Shown here in pieces: positions 13,101 through 25,281 of a stretch of 64,000 nucleotides of DNA. A program made the position numbers and the translations under genes. Position 1 is the stretch's first letter. Every line of letters begins with the position of its first letter. Origin of the DNA: Rutstroemia sp. NJR-2017a BVV2 (lineage: Eukaryota > Ascomycota > Leotiomycetes > Helotiales > Rutstroemiaceae); the NCBI GenBank assembly GCA_002946415.1, contig NJPS01000061.1:310001-374000 (forward strand), written 5' to 3'. The notes beneath the pieces are model-generated. The model had not been told where the DNA came from. It did no database searches and worked only from the letters and a program-made list of their open reading frames with translations.

Positions 13101-15905
13101 ATGCATCTTCTGAGTTGGGAAGTCCTAGACGGACATGAGGACAAGCTCAAAATCCGGCTCGAACGAGACGCCAATGTCGTCGACTACGCTATTCTCTCGC
13201 ACAGATGGGGCAACCCGGAGGACGAGGTGTCTTTTGAAGATATGTTGAACGGAAGGCAGGAAGGCAAAAAGGGTTATATGAAACTTATAGGCTGTTGCAA
13301 GCAAGCCCAGAAAGATGGACTGCGCTATGTCTGGATAGACACCTGTTGCATAAACAAGGCTAGCAGCGCCGAGCTCTCCGAAGCGATTACTTCTATGTTC
13401 ACGTATTACGAGCGATCCAAGGTGTGCTACGTATTTATGGATGACGTGCTGATCGACTCCACCGCTATAGAGAATCTTCATTCGTCTTCTTTCTCGCGAA
13501 GTGCCTGGTTCACCAGAGGATGGACGCTTCAAGAACTCATAGCACCGCTACATGTTAAGTTCTTTGATGGTTCCTGGTCTTTCCTGGGATTCAAAACAGA
13601 TGAGCTGCTCTGTGCGGTAATAGAAAGCATTACTGGCATTGACTCAACGGTACTTAATATTCCAGCCACGGCACGACTAGTTAGCATCTCTAAAAAGATG
13701 TCCTGGGCAGCTCGAAGGAAGACGACTAGGATAGAGGATGTGGCATATTCTCTAATGGGGGTCTTCGGCGTATATATGTCTCCTTTGTATGGGGAGGGTC
13801 ATCATGCGTTTATACGCCTCCAAGAGGCGATTATGAGGACTTCAAACGATCATACAATCTTTGCTTGGACTTCTCCTCCTATTGTTCCTCTCACTCCCGG
13901 CCTTGAGCTCGTCTCGACAATGCTGGCGCTGTCACCCGATCAGTTCGAATACTCTGCTGCCTTCAAGTCAATCCCACATGGCGAGCACAATAAGGTGTTT
14001 ACTGCGAGCGGAATCAAACTTGATTATGCTATAACAAATGCTGGACTAGCAATTCGGCTACCCCTGCTGGAAATACCTGAATTCGAGGGACTTTACGCTG
14101 CTTTTCTCGCCTGCACTGAGGGCGAGGACCGAATTCCTTCGGCAATTCTCTTCAGAACCACTACCGAGACTCCCGCCGGCTACTTTTGGCGGACGAATTG
14201 CAATGAAGGTCCTATCGAACGTAGCGAGAGGCGCTGGTTCTCAACCTCTGGCCGAGAGGCCATCGACGCAAATGATTTATATGTTATACCCAGATTTTCC
14301 TCTGTATCTGGAGATAACATTGAACCACCATGGATCAGAGTCGACACCGCGAAGACACAGTGTGAAAACGCGGTAAATACCTCTTCCAGAACCAAGAAAA
14401 ATTCTCTAGCCATTGACACGGCAGTGCTGAACAGTTTGGACCATGCTCCGGATCCTTACTTTCGCGAACTTGCTTTCTTGCGCCAAGCTCACCAGATGAT
14501 CTCTACGAATCAGGCTGATCAACTGGTAAACATGATCAAGACCAGGCAACGCTTCCCCAAAACTTTACCATCGCCACGCAACAGAAACTTTTGCGGCCGT
14601 GCGGTTGTCCTACAGGAACTCAGAGACGCGTTCTTCCCATCTGACAGAAATCTCAAGAGCCAAAGCAGAGGCCCAACAGGTTACACGATATCTGGAATGG
14701 GGGGTATTGGAAAGACGCAAGTCGCCCTTGAGTTCGGTTATTATTGTATTGAAAATCATCTTTTCAATGCGGTAATTTGGATCGATGCCACGACCTCCAA
14801 GTCAATTCATGCTGGATTTCAACGCACCGCCTCTGAACTCAAGCTTACCGAACAAGGATCACCACCGGACACAATTGTCCGTGAAGTTTTACGGTGGCTA
14901 TCCGACTTTGATCAGCATTCAAACATCCTAAGCGGCAGCAGTGCCCCTTCAGCCAAATGGTTACTGGTTTTCGACAATGCCGATGATACCTCCTTGCTTC
15001 CCGACTTCTTGCCGTCAACTGGACCTGGCTGCGTGCTTGTTACCAGCAGAGATCCCAATGCGTGGTTTAGATTTGGTTTTGAGAACATTCTTCTGGAACC
15101 GTTCACAATCCAAGAATCGTCGGAGCTATTCAGGCACCTGACAAGAAAAGATTGGGATTTTGCAACATTGAGTGAACGGTTTGGCGGACTCCCATTAGCA
15201 ATCTCACGGGCTGCTAGCTTAATAATCATGAAGGGATTCTCGGTGACAGAATATCTCCGTATGTGGGATAATACGGATAAAGAAATCCAAAGCAAGCGAT
15301 ATTCCTCCAGGGGCCATATGGATAGTTCCGGCATCTGGTCAACTACTTTACGCCAATTATCTCCTTCAAGCCGCGGACTCTTACAAGTCATATCATTCCT
15401 AGATGCCAATTTTATCCAGGATTCGATTTTGATTCCATCACGAAAAGTAGCGCTAGAGGAGTACCCTCAGAATGAATCCGACCTGTTTGAGAGTCGGAGC
15501 GATCTCCTACAATACGCATTGATAAGCAGATCTTCTGAATACGATGGAGTGCAAGTTCACAGACTTATTCAAAGTGTCGTAAGAGAAAGAATGGACCGTA
15601 ACGAGTTTCAGAAAGCGTTGTCAACTGCAGTAACTTTGGTATCTTCCGCTTGGATTGATGCCAATTCCACTGAACAGGGAAAACTACCGGACCCGAAGAT
15701 TCGCGATGGCCTTCTGTTTCATGTGTTTCAGCTTAGGCATTTCGCAACTGAAATGATGGACTCAGATGACGGTATCCGTACCAAAACTGACTTTGTCAAG
15801 CTTTCGAGCGACGCTGAAGAGTAAGACTTCCAGAATTATATCCTCTCCGCTTATATCTAACGATAGAATCCTAGTTATGTTAACGGAAAAGGAATCTCTG
15901 CTTGA
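13101..15905 (+). CDS. HET domain plus NB-ARC protein (fungal NLR-like), C-terminal repeats absent
   Basis: STAND-type regulator of the kind used in heterokaryon incompatibility and cell-death signalling. Start chosen at 13101 because MHLLSWEVL matches the usual HET N-terminus; an in-frame ATG lies at 12987. The HET domain covers about residues 1-230: YAILSHRWG, YVWIDTCCINK, WFTRGWTLQELIAP, then SLMGVFGVYMSPLYGEG. NB-ARC follows, with Walker A GMGGIGKT near residue 532, LLVFDNADD (Walker B type), VTSRD and the GLPLAI motif. A winged-helix-like part ends at VHRLIQSVVRERM. TPR or ankyrin repeats, common in this architecture, are missing. The frame stops at 15824, but a GTAAGA..CTAAC..TAG intron (15821-15874) would replace the last residue and stop with DYVNGKGISA and a stop at 15905, giving 916 aa. 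Possibly a truncated allele. Confidence 0.85.
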
Positions 15906-18855
15906 ACAGTACGTGCCTTGAAGGCATCCTAGCAGCAGCTTGATAGATCATACATGTTAAGAAAACAGCGCAAGCCGTGATGTCTACTTGCGATATCTCG
16001 TCCCACACATCTTGCAGAATTAAGGCGGCGTGGTCCTTCACATTTCATGAACTTACTACTGCTGTGGTTGCACTCATGGTTTTTTTGTAGCTCCTGTTCT
16101 AAGCCACCACGCGCTATCAACGAATAGTAGGTGCCCAAGGCTATGGTACCTCTGTCAACATTCAGCTAGGTTCTATGATTAACTAGTTCCGACACCCAGT
16201 CGCCATGTGGGTTTGAGATGCGGTATGTTCAAGCTAATTTACGCGGCTAGTCATGCAGCTGAGGAGTTCCGCCTCAACGCAAGCCCCGCTTGTCATAATC
16301 TTGCGTTCTCCCAATGGGTAGAAGTGAAGCAGCACTCTAAATAGATATTGGCATGGTGAGCTGGAGGCTCACTAAAACATTCTGCCAGCCGAGGGAGAGC
16401 ACACCCGCGGGGATGAAGTATGACTGTATGAGGAGCCTTCAATACGGTCGATGTCTTCCGGATGAAGGGGAGTTGAATTTGAATATGCCGTCGCCGAACA
16501 AGGAGAATATAAGGGAAAGGAAGAAGAAAGGCGTGCTAGGGCAGAGCACGCTGTAGGGCGTTATTGCCTATACCCGGGACTATCAGTATGGTCTTCTGAT
16601 CTGTAGGGTAATGTGAAGGGGGAAAGAGAAGAAGTCGGGGAAGAGCTTACGATCAACATAGCACCAAGATCATCACGCACGCCAGTCTTGAAGATATGAG
16701 GTATTATCGAAACGACATCGCTGAATGGAGTTCGTGGGGCAGCTGTTCTGGGTACAGCTGATGCAGGAGCGGAGTCGTAATGTGAGATTGCGATCGCGCA
16801 GTAGAAGAAGGTTATGACGGCGATGATGAGTTGGCAGAGGAAGGTATAGACTCTGAGATATCTTCCCTGGATGCTCTCGTCTTGGGGAATTTTTAGCACG
16901 GCTGACCAGACTCGGCACCGGCTACAAAAGCTCAAAAGCTTCAGAGAGTCGCCGATGCTGGTCTTTGGAGCCGACTCTACAAGCTTCATCATTGCAGAGC
17001 CAAACACTGTAAGCAAGGACCCCACTGCTTGCCGAATGACCGAGGAAGCCAGCATAAACTGCTACCAGCCCAGCTGGAAGAGTTTGTCTGTTGTATCAAA
17101 GCCAACATGAAGGAAGGGGAGACAGAGGAGGACGTCGATGTTGACATTGAGATCCCACACCGCATTCTCAAACAGATATTGGAGAAGAGTCGCAAGTGGA
17201 AGGCAGAGGATAACTCTGTGACCGTCGTCATTGTAGAGTCCATGCTTCAGACCATACCTGGTGAGGATTCTCGGGACGTGGAAGGAAAGGGACCGGCCAA
17301 ATTTGAGGATTACTGTAACTAGGGCATGGCACAAGTCGAGAGCGACAGATGAAGAAATGCTCTACAGAATGCGAATTAGGTTGCAATGGATCAGTTCCTG
17401 GAACTGAACACTATTCTGCAGAACCCAAAGGCCGCCGTTGATCTGATGGTAAAAATAAGGTACAGCCAGGCATTGCCCAGCAATTTGTGAGCAACATCAA
17501 AGAATTCTTGCGAGAGGGCATGAAGTCTTGGAGCACGATAGGATACAGCATTTCTAGGTTCTATTATATTGTTTTGGTACTCATTTAGAGGGCTGCGTGG
17601 TCGGTAATCCTAGATAACGAAAGTGATTCTCTGCAATGTGCGCATCGTCACCTACCACATCGACGCGCCATTCCAGAAACTGTGCCAAGAAGCGTTGTCC
17701 ATAACGATGTCAGATTTTGGCTCCGGCTATGTGCCACAGTGCTGCAGTAACTGGGCGATAGAGTCCTCAAATAAATCACCGTGGCGACACCCAATGCGCC
17801 TTCTACTGTGCCAAACATAATCACCAACTTTCTAGACATGAATTTCCAATACTTACCCGACCGAGGCAGTCAGCACAGAAAACCAATGACAAGCAAGAGA
17901 ACCAAAATGTAATACCACCCCAGCACACCCCAGCTCCAACCCCAACAACCGTGCAAGATGCCGACGAGCAGATCTCCTCAAACGGCATCTCCTCGCGCAC
18001 CAATCCCCCCCTCGCTGCCCCTCAAATTGTCCCTCCCGCATAATCTGATTAGCCGACTGTAGTTACTGCCCCCTCGTAGCTTTTCTTCCTGCACCAGTCA
18101 TGCGGTGGAACGAATGGATTGCGTGCACTTTCATTCGCCGATAGGGGGCCCTTGTATCGTTTCTACGCTTTATGTCAAGAGCTGTCAGCTTGCCTTTCTA
18201 AGCTCGGACGTGCGCTGCCCGGCTATGGGATTGGGTGGAGTGCGGGGGCGGATACAGGGTGGAGTTTGTGGAGGAGAGGGGAAGTGGGTACGACATTTAC
18301 AGAGTAAGTTAAGAGGATTCATCCCGGGGTGTAGATACCGTACTGTACTATCAGTGTGTAAGGTTTAGATATGCACGGGTGATGCGTGTCGGCAATATAC
18401 TCAACCGGTTCCTCAAGTCCAGTGCAGTCCAGTTCCAGTCCAAGTCCCTGCTTACTCCACAGGGACATAATGTGACTGTATAAGAAAGGTGTGGTCTGCC
18501 TTCCTGATTGTGAGGATGGTGCATTGCATCAAGTAGGTAGGATCCGGAAGCGCGATATTTTGCAGTGCATTGGACAACAAAGACATATATTTCAAATTTC
18601 ATGTGAAGAGAGCAGGATATCTTATCTATCGGCCGAAAGGGAAGGTCTGCAAGTTGAATTTGATTACTATACTATTAAAAGTTTCCAACTTCTTCGTTAA
18701 ACCGGCTGGCTGAATTGCCGACTCGGTTTCTTTGTTAACAAACCGTTGGATCGTACACCGCATTATAAAATCCGGTCTGGATCGTCGGATTCGAGCTTGG
18801 GCATTGATAAATACGAGACGAGAGATAGCCTGTGGGCTCGAAAAGTACGGCCAAG
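15906..18855. other. Gene-poor 3-kb stretch with decayed-looking fragments
   Basis: No intact gene recognised. Open frames are short and change frame on both strands. The part from about 16.6 to 18.0 kb has hydrophobic minus-strand fragments, listed separately. Nothing identifiable was seen at 15.9-16.5 or 18.05-18.85 kb. Confidence 0.5.
16561..18043 (-). pseudogene. Possible remnant of an integral membrane protein gene
   Basis: Three minus-strand fragments are hydrophobic and spaced like exons or frameshifted pieces. One at 18003-17821 has a 30-residue run rich in Val, Gly, Phe and Cys. A second at 17334-17062 contains VILCLPLATLLQYLFENAVW. A third at 17055-16561 contains LIIAVITFFYCAIAISHY, a convincing membrane segment. 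No single frame or set of clean introns links them, and neighbouring frames continue the hydrophobic pattern, as expected after small indels. I do not recognise the family. It may instead be noise in non-coding DNA. Confidence 0.25.
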
Positions 18856-21017
18856 ATGGATCAGAATCTGGACGAGAGAGTAAGATATCGCAGTCCCGAA
18901 ATTTTGATTTCTGAAGAAAAGTGCTGACAAATATGTTTTGACAGGCGGTGCGAGACATCGAGCTCGAATTGCACACGGAAATATATCCGGGCACGGAGGT
19001 GATGCGAGATGTTGGGACACATCACTTTGTGAAGGGAGGGGACTCAGTTCTGGTGCCTCAGCCTTCGGACGATGAGTATGTCTGTCTGGAGTTCAGCGAT
19101 TCGAGTTCGTGTGCTAATATGCAGTGGATAGGCACGATCCATTGGTATGAGTGATGTCAACGTATATGATGAGATAGGGAACTGAAGTATAATAGAATTG
19201 GAGCCCGATGTGGAAATTCTTCGCCATGACTTGCGCGACCATGGCTACGTTTGCTCAGGGCATGGGACCGCTGGCTTTGGTATATGGTTTCTAGTCGAGG
19301 TGTGTTGTGCATTTGCTGATGGTGTTAGGCCCCTATGTTCGGTGATTATATCCATGAGTGGGACTCGGATCTTGATTCTGTGGTGCAGTTCACTGGTGTG
19401 GCTATTCTGGTGCTGGGGTTTAGTAACTTCATCTGGTAAGAATAAGGACATCTCTTCTTTACCTCACCGAAAGCTTATTCTAATCTCCTGCCGTTCAGGG
19501 TCCCCATCCAGAACTGCTACGGACGAAGACCAGTGTTGATATTCTCACTGGCAATCTGCTTCGGCTCTAGCATCTGGCGCGCCAAAGCAAATTCATACGG
19601 GAGTTTCATGGGCGCATGCGTGTACGTTTCCATCCATACCACCTACCCCACCAGCCCTTCAATCCACGACTCTCAAACTAACCTCCTTCCCAAGCCTCAA
19701 CGGCATCGGCGCCGGCCCCGCCGAAACCGCGCAACCCGCCATCATCGCCGACATAATGTTCCTGCACGAGCGCGGCCGCTACAACACCCTCTACTTCACC
19801 GCCTACATGGGCTCATTAATGATCGGGCCCATCATCTCCGGCTCGATGTCCCAAGCGCTCGGCTGGCGCAGCTTCTGGTGGCTCAACACCGGGGTCCTCG
19901 GCTTCGTGACTCTGGCGTGTATTTTCCTGTTCCCAGAAACGCGATACCGGCGTGCATTTCCTCATGCCGAGTCGCCGCTTTCTTCGTCAGCGGGAAAAGC
20001 ATCTGCCGAGCATATCGAAGAGAAATCCATCAAGCCGAATGATGGGATTGGTGCACACTCGGATGTGATTGCAAAAGAACTAACAAGCACCACGGCGCAA
20101 ACAGATCGTGCCACCCCAGCTCCCCTCCCCTCCTCCGAAAACCCGCAAGACCCGTGGCTCCGCCGCGGACGTCCTTCTCGGAAACAATGGGCGCTCTACC
20201 AACCTCTCGAAAGCTCTCTACTCGCCGAATTCATCCTCCCCTGGAAACTATTCTTCTTCCCCATCGTGCAATTCGCATCCTTCGTCGTCTCCTGGTCGTG
20301 TTCCTCCTTCCTCACACTCAACCTCACACAATCGCATGTATTCGCCGAGGCCCCGTACCACTACAGCAGCCAGACGATCGGGTTCTTCAACTTTGCGATA
20401 CTGGTTGGGGCGATTCTTGGGCTGGTGACGGCGGGGCCGTTGAGTGATTTTATTGCGGCGAAACTGACGCAGAGGAATAGAGGCGTGAGGGAACCGGAGA
20501 TGAGGTTGTTGGCTATGGTGCCGTATGTTTTGATTATGATTGTGGGGAATGTGGTGGTGGCGCTGGGGTATCAGCATTCGTGGGATTGGAGGGTATGTTT
20601 TTGTTCTTCTTCTTCTCCCTTCCCATCATCTCCCATGTCTTCCATTTCCGTTTCCCCTACTCTTCTCCCCCCTTCACCCCCATCCATCTAACCCCCCTCC
20701 AGATAATCGTCATAATCGGCTTCACCTCCGCGGGGATCCAAGTGGCCGCGCTCCCCGCCATCGCCTCCACCTACGCCGTCGATTCCTACAAGCCCGTCAG
20801 CGGCGCCATGTTCGTGACCATCACGGTCAACAAAAACGTGTGGGGCTACGGCTTCAGCAAGTTCATCACGCCGTGGACGGAAAGCGCGGGCTACATCCCG
20901 CCGATCATGACGAACATGGCACTGGTCACGCTGTGGTGTTCGTTTGGGATTGTGTTTTGGTTTTACGGGAAGCGGTTTAGGGGCTGGACGAAGAATAGTA
21001 AGGTGCATGCTATGTAG
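18856..21017 (+). CDS. MFS transporter (8 exons, 564 aa)
   Basis: Major facilitator superfamily permease of the plasma membrane, in the fungal drug:H+/HOL1-like group; substrate unknown. Exons: 18856-18879, 18945-19075, 19132-19144, 19196-19279, 19329-19435, 19499-19621, 19695-20592 and 20703-21017, totalling 565 codons including the stop. The third exon is only 13 nt and completes the family's EHDPLNWSPMWK motif just before the first membrane helix. Other landmarks are FAQGMGPLALAPMF, CYGRRPVLIFSLAICFG (the loop between helices 2 and 3), LNGIGAGPAETAQPAIIADI, LHERGRYNTLYF and LGWRSFWWLNTGV. A long cytoplasmic loop of about 100 residues is followed by the second six-helix half, ending SAGYIPPIMTNMALVTLW and a basic tail. 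It is convergent with the S1P lyase gene. Confidence 0.9.
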
Positions 21018-21533
21018 GAGAGGGGGGAGGGGCGGGAGGTGGAGGGGAGAGGTGGTATATATATGTGGGTGAGTGGAGAATGGTATGGGGAAGATTTGAA
21101 TGCGGAAGTATGGAGTTGGCGGCGGGTACCAGTCTGGGGCTTGGAAGAAATACTCGAGCAGGATGGATGTGAAATTATATAGTAGAAGATGAAAGTCATT
21201 ACCAACGACTCCTTTCCAATACACAGGCACATATATCTCAAAATGTAACTTAGGACACAACAATGTAAGATGATTCCCATGCACACATCGCAGACGCTCA
21301 CTTGAGCGCGATCTTCATCTAACGCCACCACGCACTCAATGCATGCGTGTTTTACGGACAATAGCAAAGCAAAACTAATCATACCTGGCATAAAAGTATA
21401 TATATCAAGCTAGAAAAACCCCCTAGCCGCAAGCAATGCACCTTCCTATTGACTAAAATAGATATATACAACCCAAATCAGATACCCGCAACTCCCTTCC
21501 TTCATTCATCTTGCTCCACACACCAACCTCTAA
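21018..21533. other. Convergent 3' intergenic region
   Basis: 516 bp between the ends of the MFS and S1P lyase genes. It should hold both 3' untranslated regions. I see no gene or notable repeat. Confidence 0.5.
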
Positions 21534-23396
21534 CTAAGCTTTATACAGCGTATCTAAGAACCCACTCGCCAATTCCACCACCACACTCTTATTCGGCAAG
21601 CTCCCCGCAACACCATACAACGCCGCACTATCCCCCACACTCTTCCCCTTCGCGCCCTTACCCTCCACAATTCTCACCCGTTCCTTCTCTCTCTCGCCCT
21701 CGACAACCGCAACGAGGTCTGTTACCAATTTCTCCCAGACCTTCGTGATTGGCAAAGTGACCGCGACGTGGATGGCCGGCGGGCTTTGCAGCGAGTTGAG
21801 ATGCCAACCCTTGGCCGACATGGCGTCGGCGATATCGTAGATGTCGAGGGATTTGGAAGCGAAGGCCACAACGGAGACGAGGGGTTTGCCGAGGACGTGG
21901 AGATCGCTCTTCAGGGAGGGATTCTCGGTGATGGCGTCGATGATTTTCTTGGTGCAGCCGACGATTTCGTTACACGCGTTGATATAGCCTGCCTCGCCGG
22001 TGTTCATGAGCGAGGCCCAGCATCCTGCGATCAGAGCACCGGGCCGCGAGCCAGCAATACCGGGAGAGGCGTAGACGCCACCAGACCAGTCGGGTGAGAT
22101 GAAGTATTGGTAGGATCGGAGGGTGGCGGTGCGGTAGAGGACGGTGGAGTTTCCTTTGGGTGCGAAGCCGTATTTGTGGGTGTCGCAACTTATGCTGGTG
22201 ACGCCCTTGAGACGGAAATCGAAAGGTGTGGTTTCGAAACCGGCCTTTTCGAGGAAGGGCACAAGGAACGAACCGAGACAGCAGTCGACGTGGAGGGGAA
22301 TGGGTTTTCTGCGGTTGGATGCGAGTTTGGAGAGCGCAGGGATATCGTCGATGATACCATGGGGGAAATTAGGCGCTGATCCGACGAGGAGAACGGTGTT
22401 GCTGTTGATGAGACGGGAGACTCTGCGAATGTCTACTTGATAGGCAGGCGCGGGACATGGTACAAGGTGGATTTTGATTCCGAAGTATTCGCCGGCTTTA
22501 CGGAATGCTGTGTGTGCGGTTTCGGGGAGAATCCTAGAATTCAATTAGCTTCAGCAAATTAGATGGAGGCGTCTTGCGCAAGACTCACATCTCTGGCTCC
22601 CTAACACCCCTTTCATGGTAAGCCTTCTGTCTCGCGCTCAAGCAAGCCATCAAAATCGAATCAGTTCCTCCACTAGTTGAAACTCCCGCTGCTCCTGACG
22701 GCGCGTTGAACATAGCCAACACCATCGCAACAACCTCTGCCTCCATCTTCCTCACACCCGGGAAAACATCCGGATGGATAGGATTCGCAACCGTGAACTT
22801 CCCAAAAGCTTCAGTCTGCAACTTCATCAATTCATCTCCTCCGTGATAGACCGCACCAGAGACAAATCCATCTTCCCATCTCGTATGATCCATGTTCGCC
22901 AATGCCTCCAACTCCTTTGACACATCCTCTGCACTCCATCCTTCCTTCGGCAACGTCAAGTATCGCACCACATCCGGACCCGACGGCACCAATTTCGCCT
23001 GCAGTTTTGTGATGGCTTCCGAGACCTGCTTCTGTACCTGCGATCGAACTCCCGGAGCACGCAGGAAATATCCATAGAGCGTGCGTCGAACCGCAATGTA
23101 GGCGTCAGCGAAGGACCCGAAGAGTCCTCTGCCCTTCAGTTTCAGTAGTACCTTGCGCGTCCAGCGCATCAGGAAGAGGAAGAATATCACATTGCGAAGT
23201 CTGTTCAATTGAATGAAGAAAGGATGGTTAGCACGGTGATATACAGAGCATTGAATATTGTAGAGAGGGTGGGGCGTAGAATGCGCAGTACATACAGATC
23301 GATGTTCAGAGCCAGCAGTTGGCTGCTGCTTGAGGAACCCTTTTTGACAGCGAAAGTATTGCGCAAGCTCACGGGCATTCTCGAGCTGCCAGGCAT
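21534..23396 (-). CDS. DPL1: Sphingosine-1-phosphate lyase
   Basis: Pyridoxal-phosphate enzyme of the endoplasmic reticulum that cleaves phosphorylated sphingoid bases to a fatty aldehyde and phosphoethanolamine, the exit step of sphingolipid metabolism. Exons on the minus strand: 23396-23296, 23200-22589 and 22533-21534, 571 codons including the stop (570 aa, against about 589 in yeast). A short lumenal N-terminus and one hydrophobic segment (NVIFFLFLMRW) precede the catalytic domain. Motifs: SGAVYHGGDELMKLQTEAFG, NPIHPDVFPGVRKMEAEVV, GVSTSGGTDSILMAC, HVDCCLGSF and the PLP-lysine region SCDTHKYGFAPKG. The acceptor TTCTAG at 22534 restores the EPEMILPETAH join. An alternative upstream ATG at 23450 would add 18 residues. 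Gene symbol is by family resemblance. Confidence 0.95.
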
Positions 23397-24201
23397 GATT
23401 GCGGACAGGCAGTGTTGGGAGAATCGGTGATGAGTGTTGGGTGTGGTCAATGGACAACTGGTTATGTGGAGGATGCAAGCTTATGTATGATTAAACAAAA
23501 GTTCGTCGTCGAAGTCGGAGCTTTCCTTTCGCCTTGATTCGTAGCTCTTTTTTGACTTATCAATGCCGAGGATGTATTAATCACATGCTGGTCGTTTCTC
23601 CTCTATGCATACAACCAGCGCCAATCGGGTCTCTCCTTGTAAATTTTCTATCTTCAGTACTTGATGTTTTGAATACTTGTCACACAAGTGGGAATTGAAC
23701 TACCTCTTCAGGCATCTCACGTTGCATTTCAGATCTCATCCGTCTTGATGCAACAAGGATAATTTGGATAACCTCAAAATCGGACGGAATTAGGAGCGAT
23801 ATTACGCTCCGGCCATCTGCATGTTACGCTTATTGATTCGACGACTCTCTCGCAACTATCAAATTGCGTGGCAACTATTAAAATCTATACCAATTCGACC
23901 TGTGCAAAGAATTGAATGACAGCGCCACCAGACTGTCGGGGTATGTAAAAATAATGTACAGGACTCAAATCCCCCCCTTCTCAGAACACACTACCTCCAT
24001 CAGCCTTTGTATGATACCTGTGCCCTACAAGTCCCAGCTGCTTGGTATTGTACACTTATGCAAACTTTTATCTCCATCCTCTTCTATACGCCTGCAAACG
24101 CCTTGCCCGCTATTCATAGATCGTAAGGGCTCCCTTATCGCCCTGCTATGCTTTAGATGTTCGAAGTTCAAAGGAAGAAATTATCATCGTTATAGGCCCG
24201 G
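23397..24201. other. Intergenic region upstream of S1P lyase
   Basis: About 800 bp that holds the S1P lyase promoter and the 3' end of the next minus-strand gene. Nothing else identifiable. Confidence 0.5.
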
Positions 24202-25281
24202 TCATCGTGATGCGAAAACTGTTCGCCATTGTCTCATGAAGGGTTCCGCCTCTTTCGTACAGTCTCGTCCTTCGGCGTAGGGTGAATCGCATCCTGGAAA
24301 TCGCACCACAAAGTCACCGTCTTTGTATCCACCTGCCTGCTCTTGGCCCGACCCAAGGTTGTATGCATTCATGATCTTCTGTGGTACGAGAGCCAGTTTC
24401 GAAAGGATAGTTGGATGCCATTGGACTATGTGTTCCTGCTAGATGTGAGCCTCAATCTTTGGATCAGCACAAATCTGTACTTACTAATGCATGCGCATCT
24501 GCCTTTTGGAAGTTGTACGAGCGATATAGAGGATCGAACCATGTATCAAGGAAGAATTTGGACCACTCTCCCTTTCTGATAATGAAACTGGCCTGTGATA
24601 ACCCCTCCTTATCCTGTGAAAGAACCAAATCAATGTTCTCGCCCTTCAAGTTGGGAAATGTCTTGATAACACTGTCCGGCGGCACAATTGACTGGTCCTT
24701 GATCATCAAACTTTCCAATCGTTTAGGATTCATGATGTGTTCTTCGACTGAGAGCGCTGGGTTCATGATGAGAGCATTCTGCTCCAAAACCCAAATATAT
24801 TCAGAGTGAGGATATTTCGTCATCGCATGTCGTGCGGCAGGGACTCTTGCCCATGAGTTTGGTGAGCCGTCGAGGGGATAATCTCCAATGCTGGGGAAAA
24901 ATGTTGCGTAGCCTGTATTATATGCAATTAGCTCAGCTTTTCCCTCAGCTCGCAGAGCACATGTAACCATCCACTGTAATCGTTGCACTTACCATGCTTC
25001 CTAGCATACTGTAGACGGTTTTCCTTAACACTTTCTTGGTATTCCTTACTATATCCCGCCGTATCCATCACAGTAACGATCACCACTGGCGGAGTCCCTG
25101 AAGGAACACCATTTCCTCCCCCCAAAATATGCGAAAGTAAGAATAAAACGGCCCCGACGGCGCACGCTATTATCGCTATAGTTTTCACCCTACTTCTGCG
25201 TAGCATTGGGAAACGTGAAGATCGTGGCGCATGATAAGGAGGAGGATTCGAGGTCTTCCTCGAAGGATATGCCAAATGCAT
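24202..25281 (-). CDS. GT34 alpha-1,6-mannosyltransferase, Mnn10/Mnn11 type
   Basis: Type II Golgi membrane protein of the MNN10/MNN11/GMA12 family, expected in the mannan polymerase complex that extends N-glycan mannan. Exons on the minus strand: 25281-24993, 24912-24485 and 24438-24202, 318 codons including the stop (317 aa). A short basic cytoplasmic N-terminus (MLRRSRVK) is followed by a signal anchor (TIAIIACAVGAVLFLLSHIL). The GT34 domain then runs: VVIVTVMD, VKENRLQYARKHGYATFF, WARVPAARHAMTKYPHSEYI, EHIVQWHP, NAYNLGSGQEQAGGYKDGD, RFPGCD and MRQWRTVF. Where active GT34 enzymes carry a metal-binding DxD, this protein reads WVLEQNALIMNP, so the acidic pair is not intact. That suggests a Mnn11-like partner subunit rather than the main catalyst (inference). 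It is divergent from mannose-6-phosphate isomerase. Confidence 0.88.

Noticed and set aside
20540..20980. Alternative plus- and minus-strand frames over the MFS gene rich in His, Arg and Pro
   Set aside because: Shadow frames of strongly GC-biased third positions in the transporter exons.
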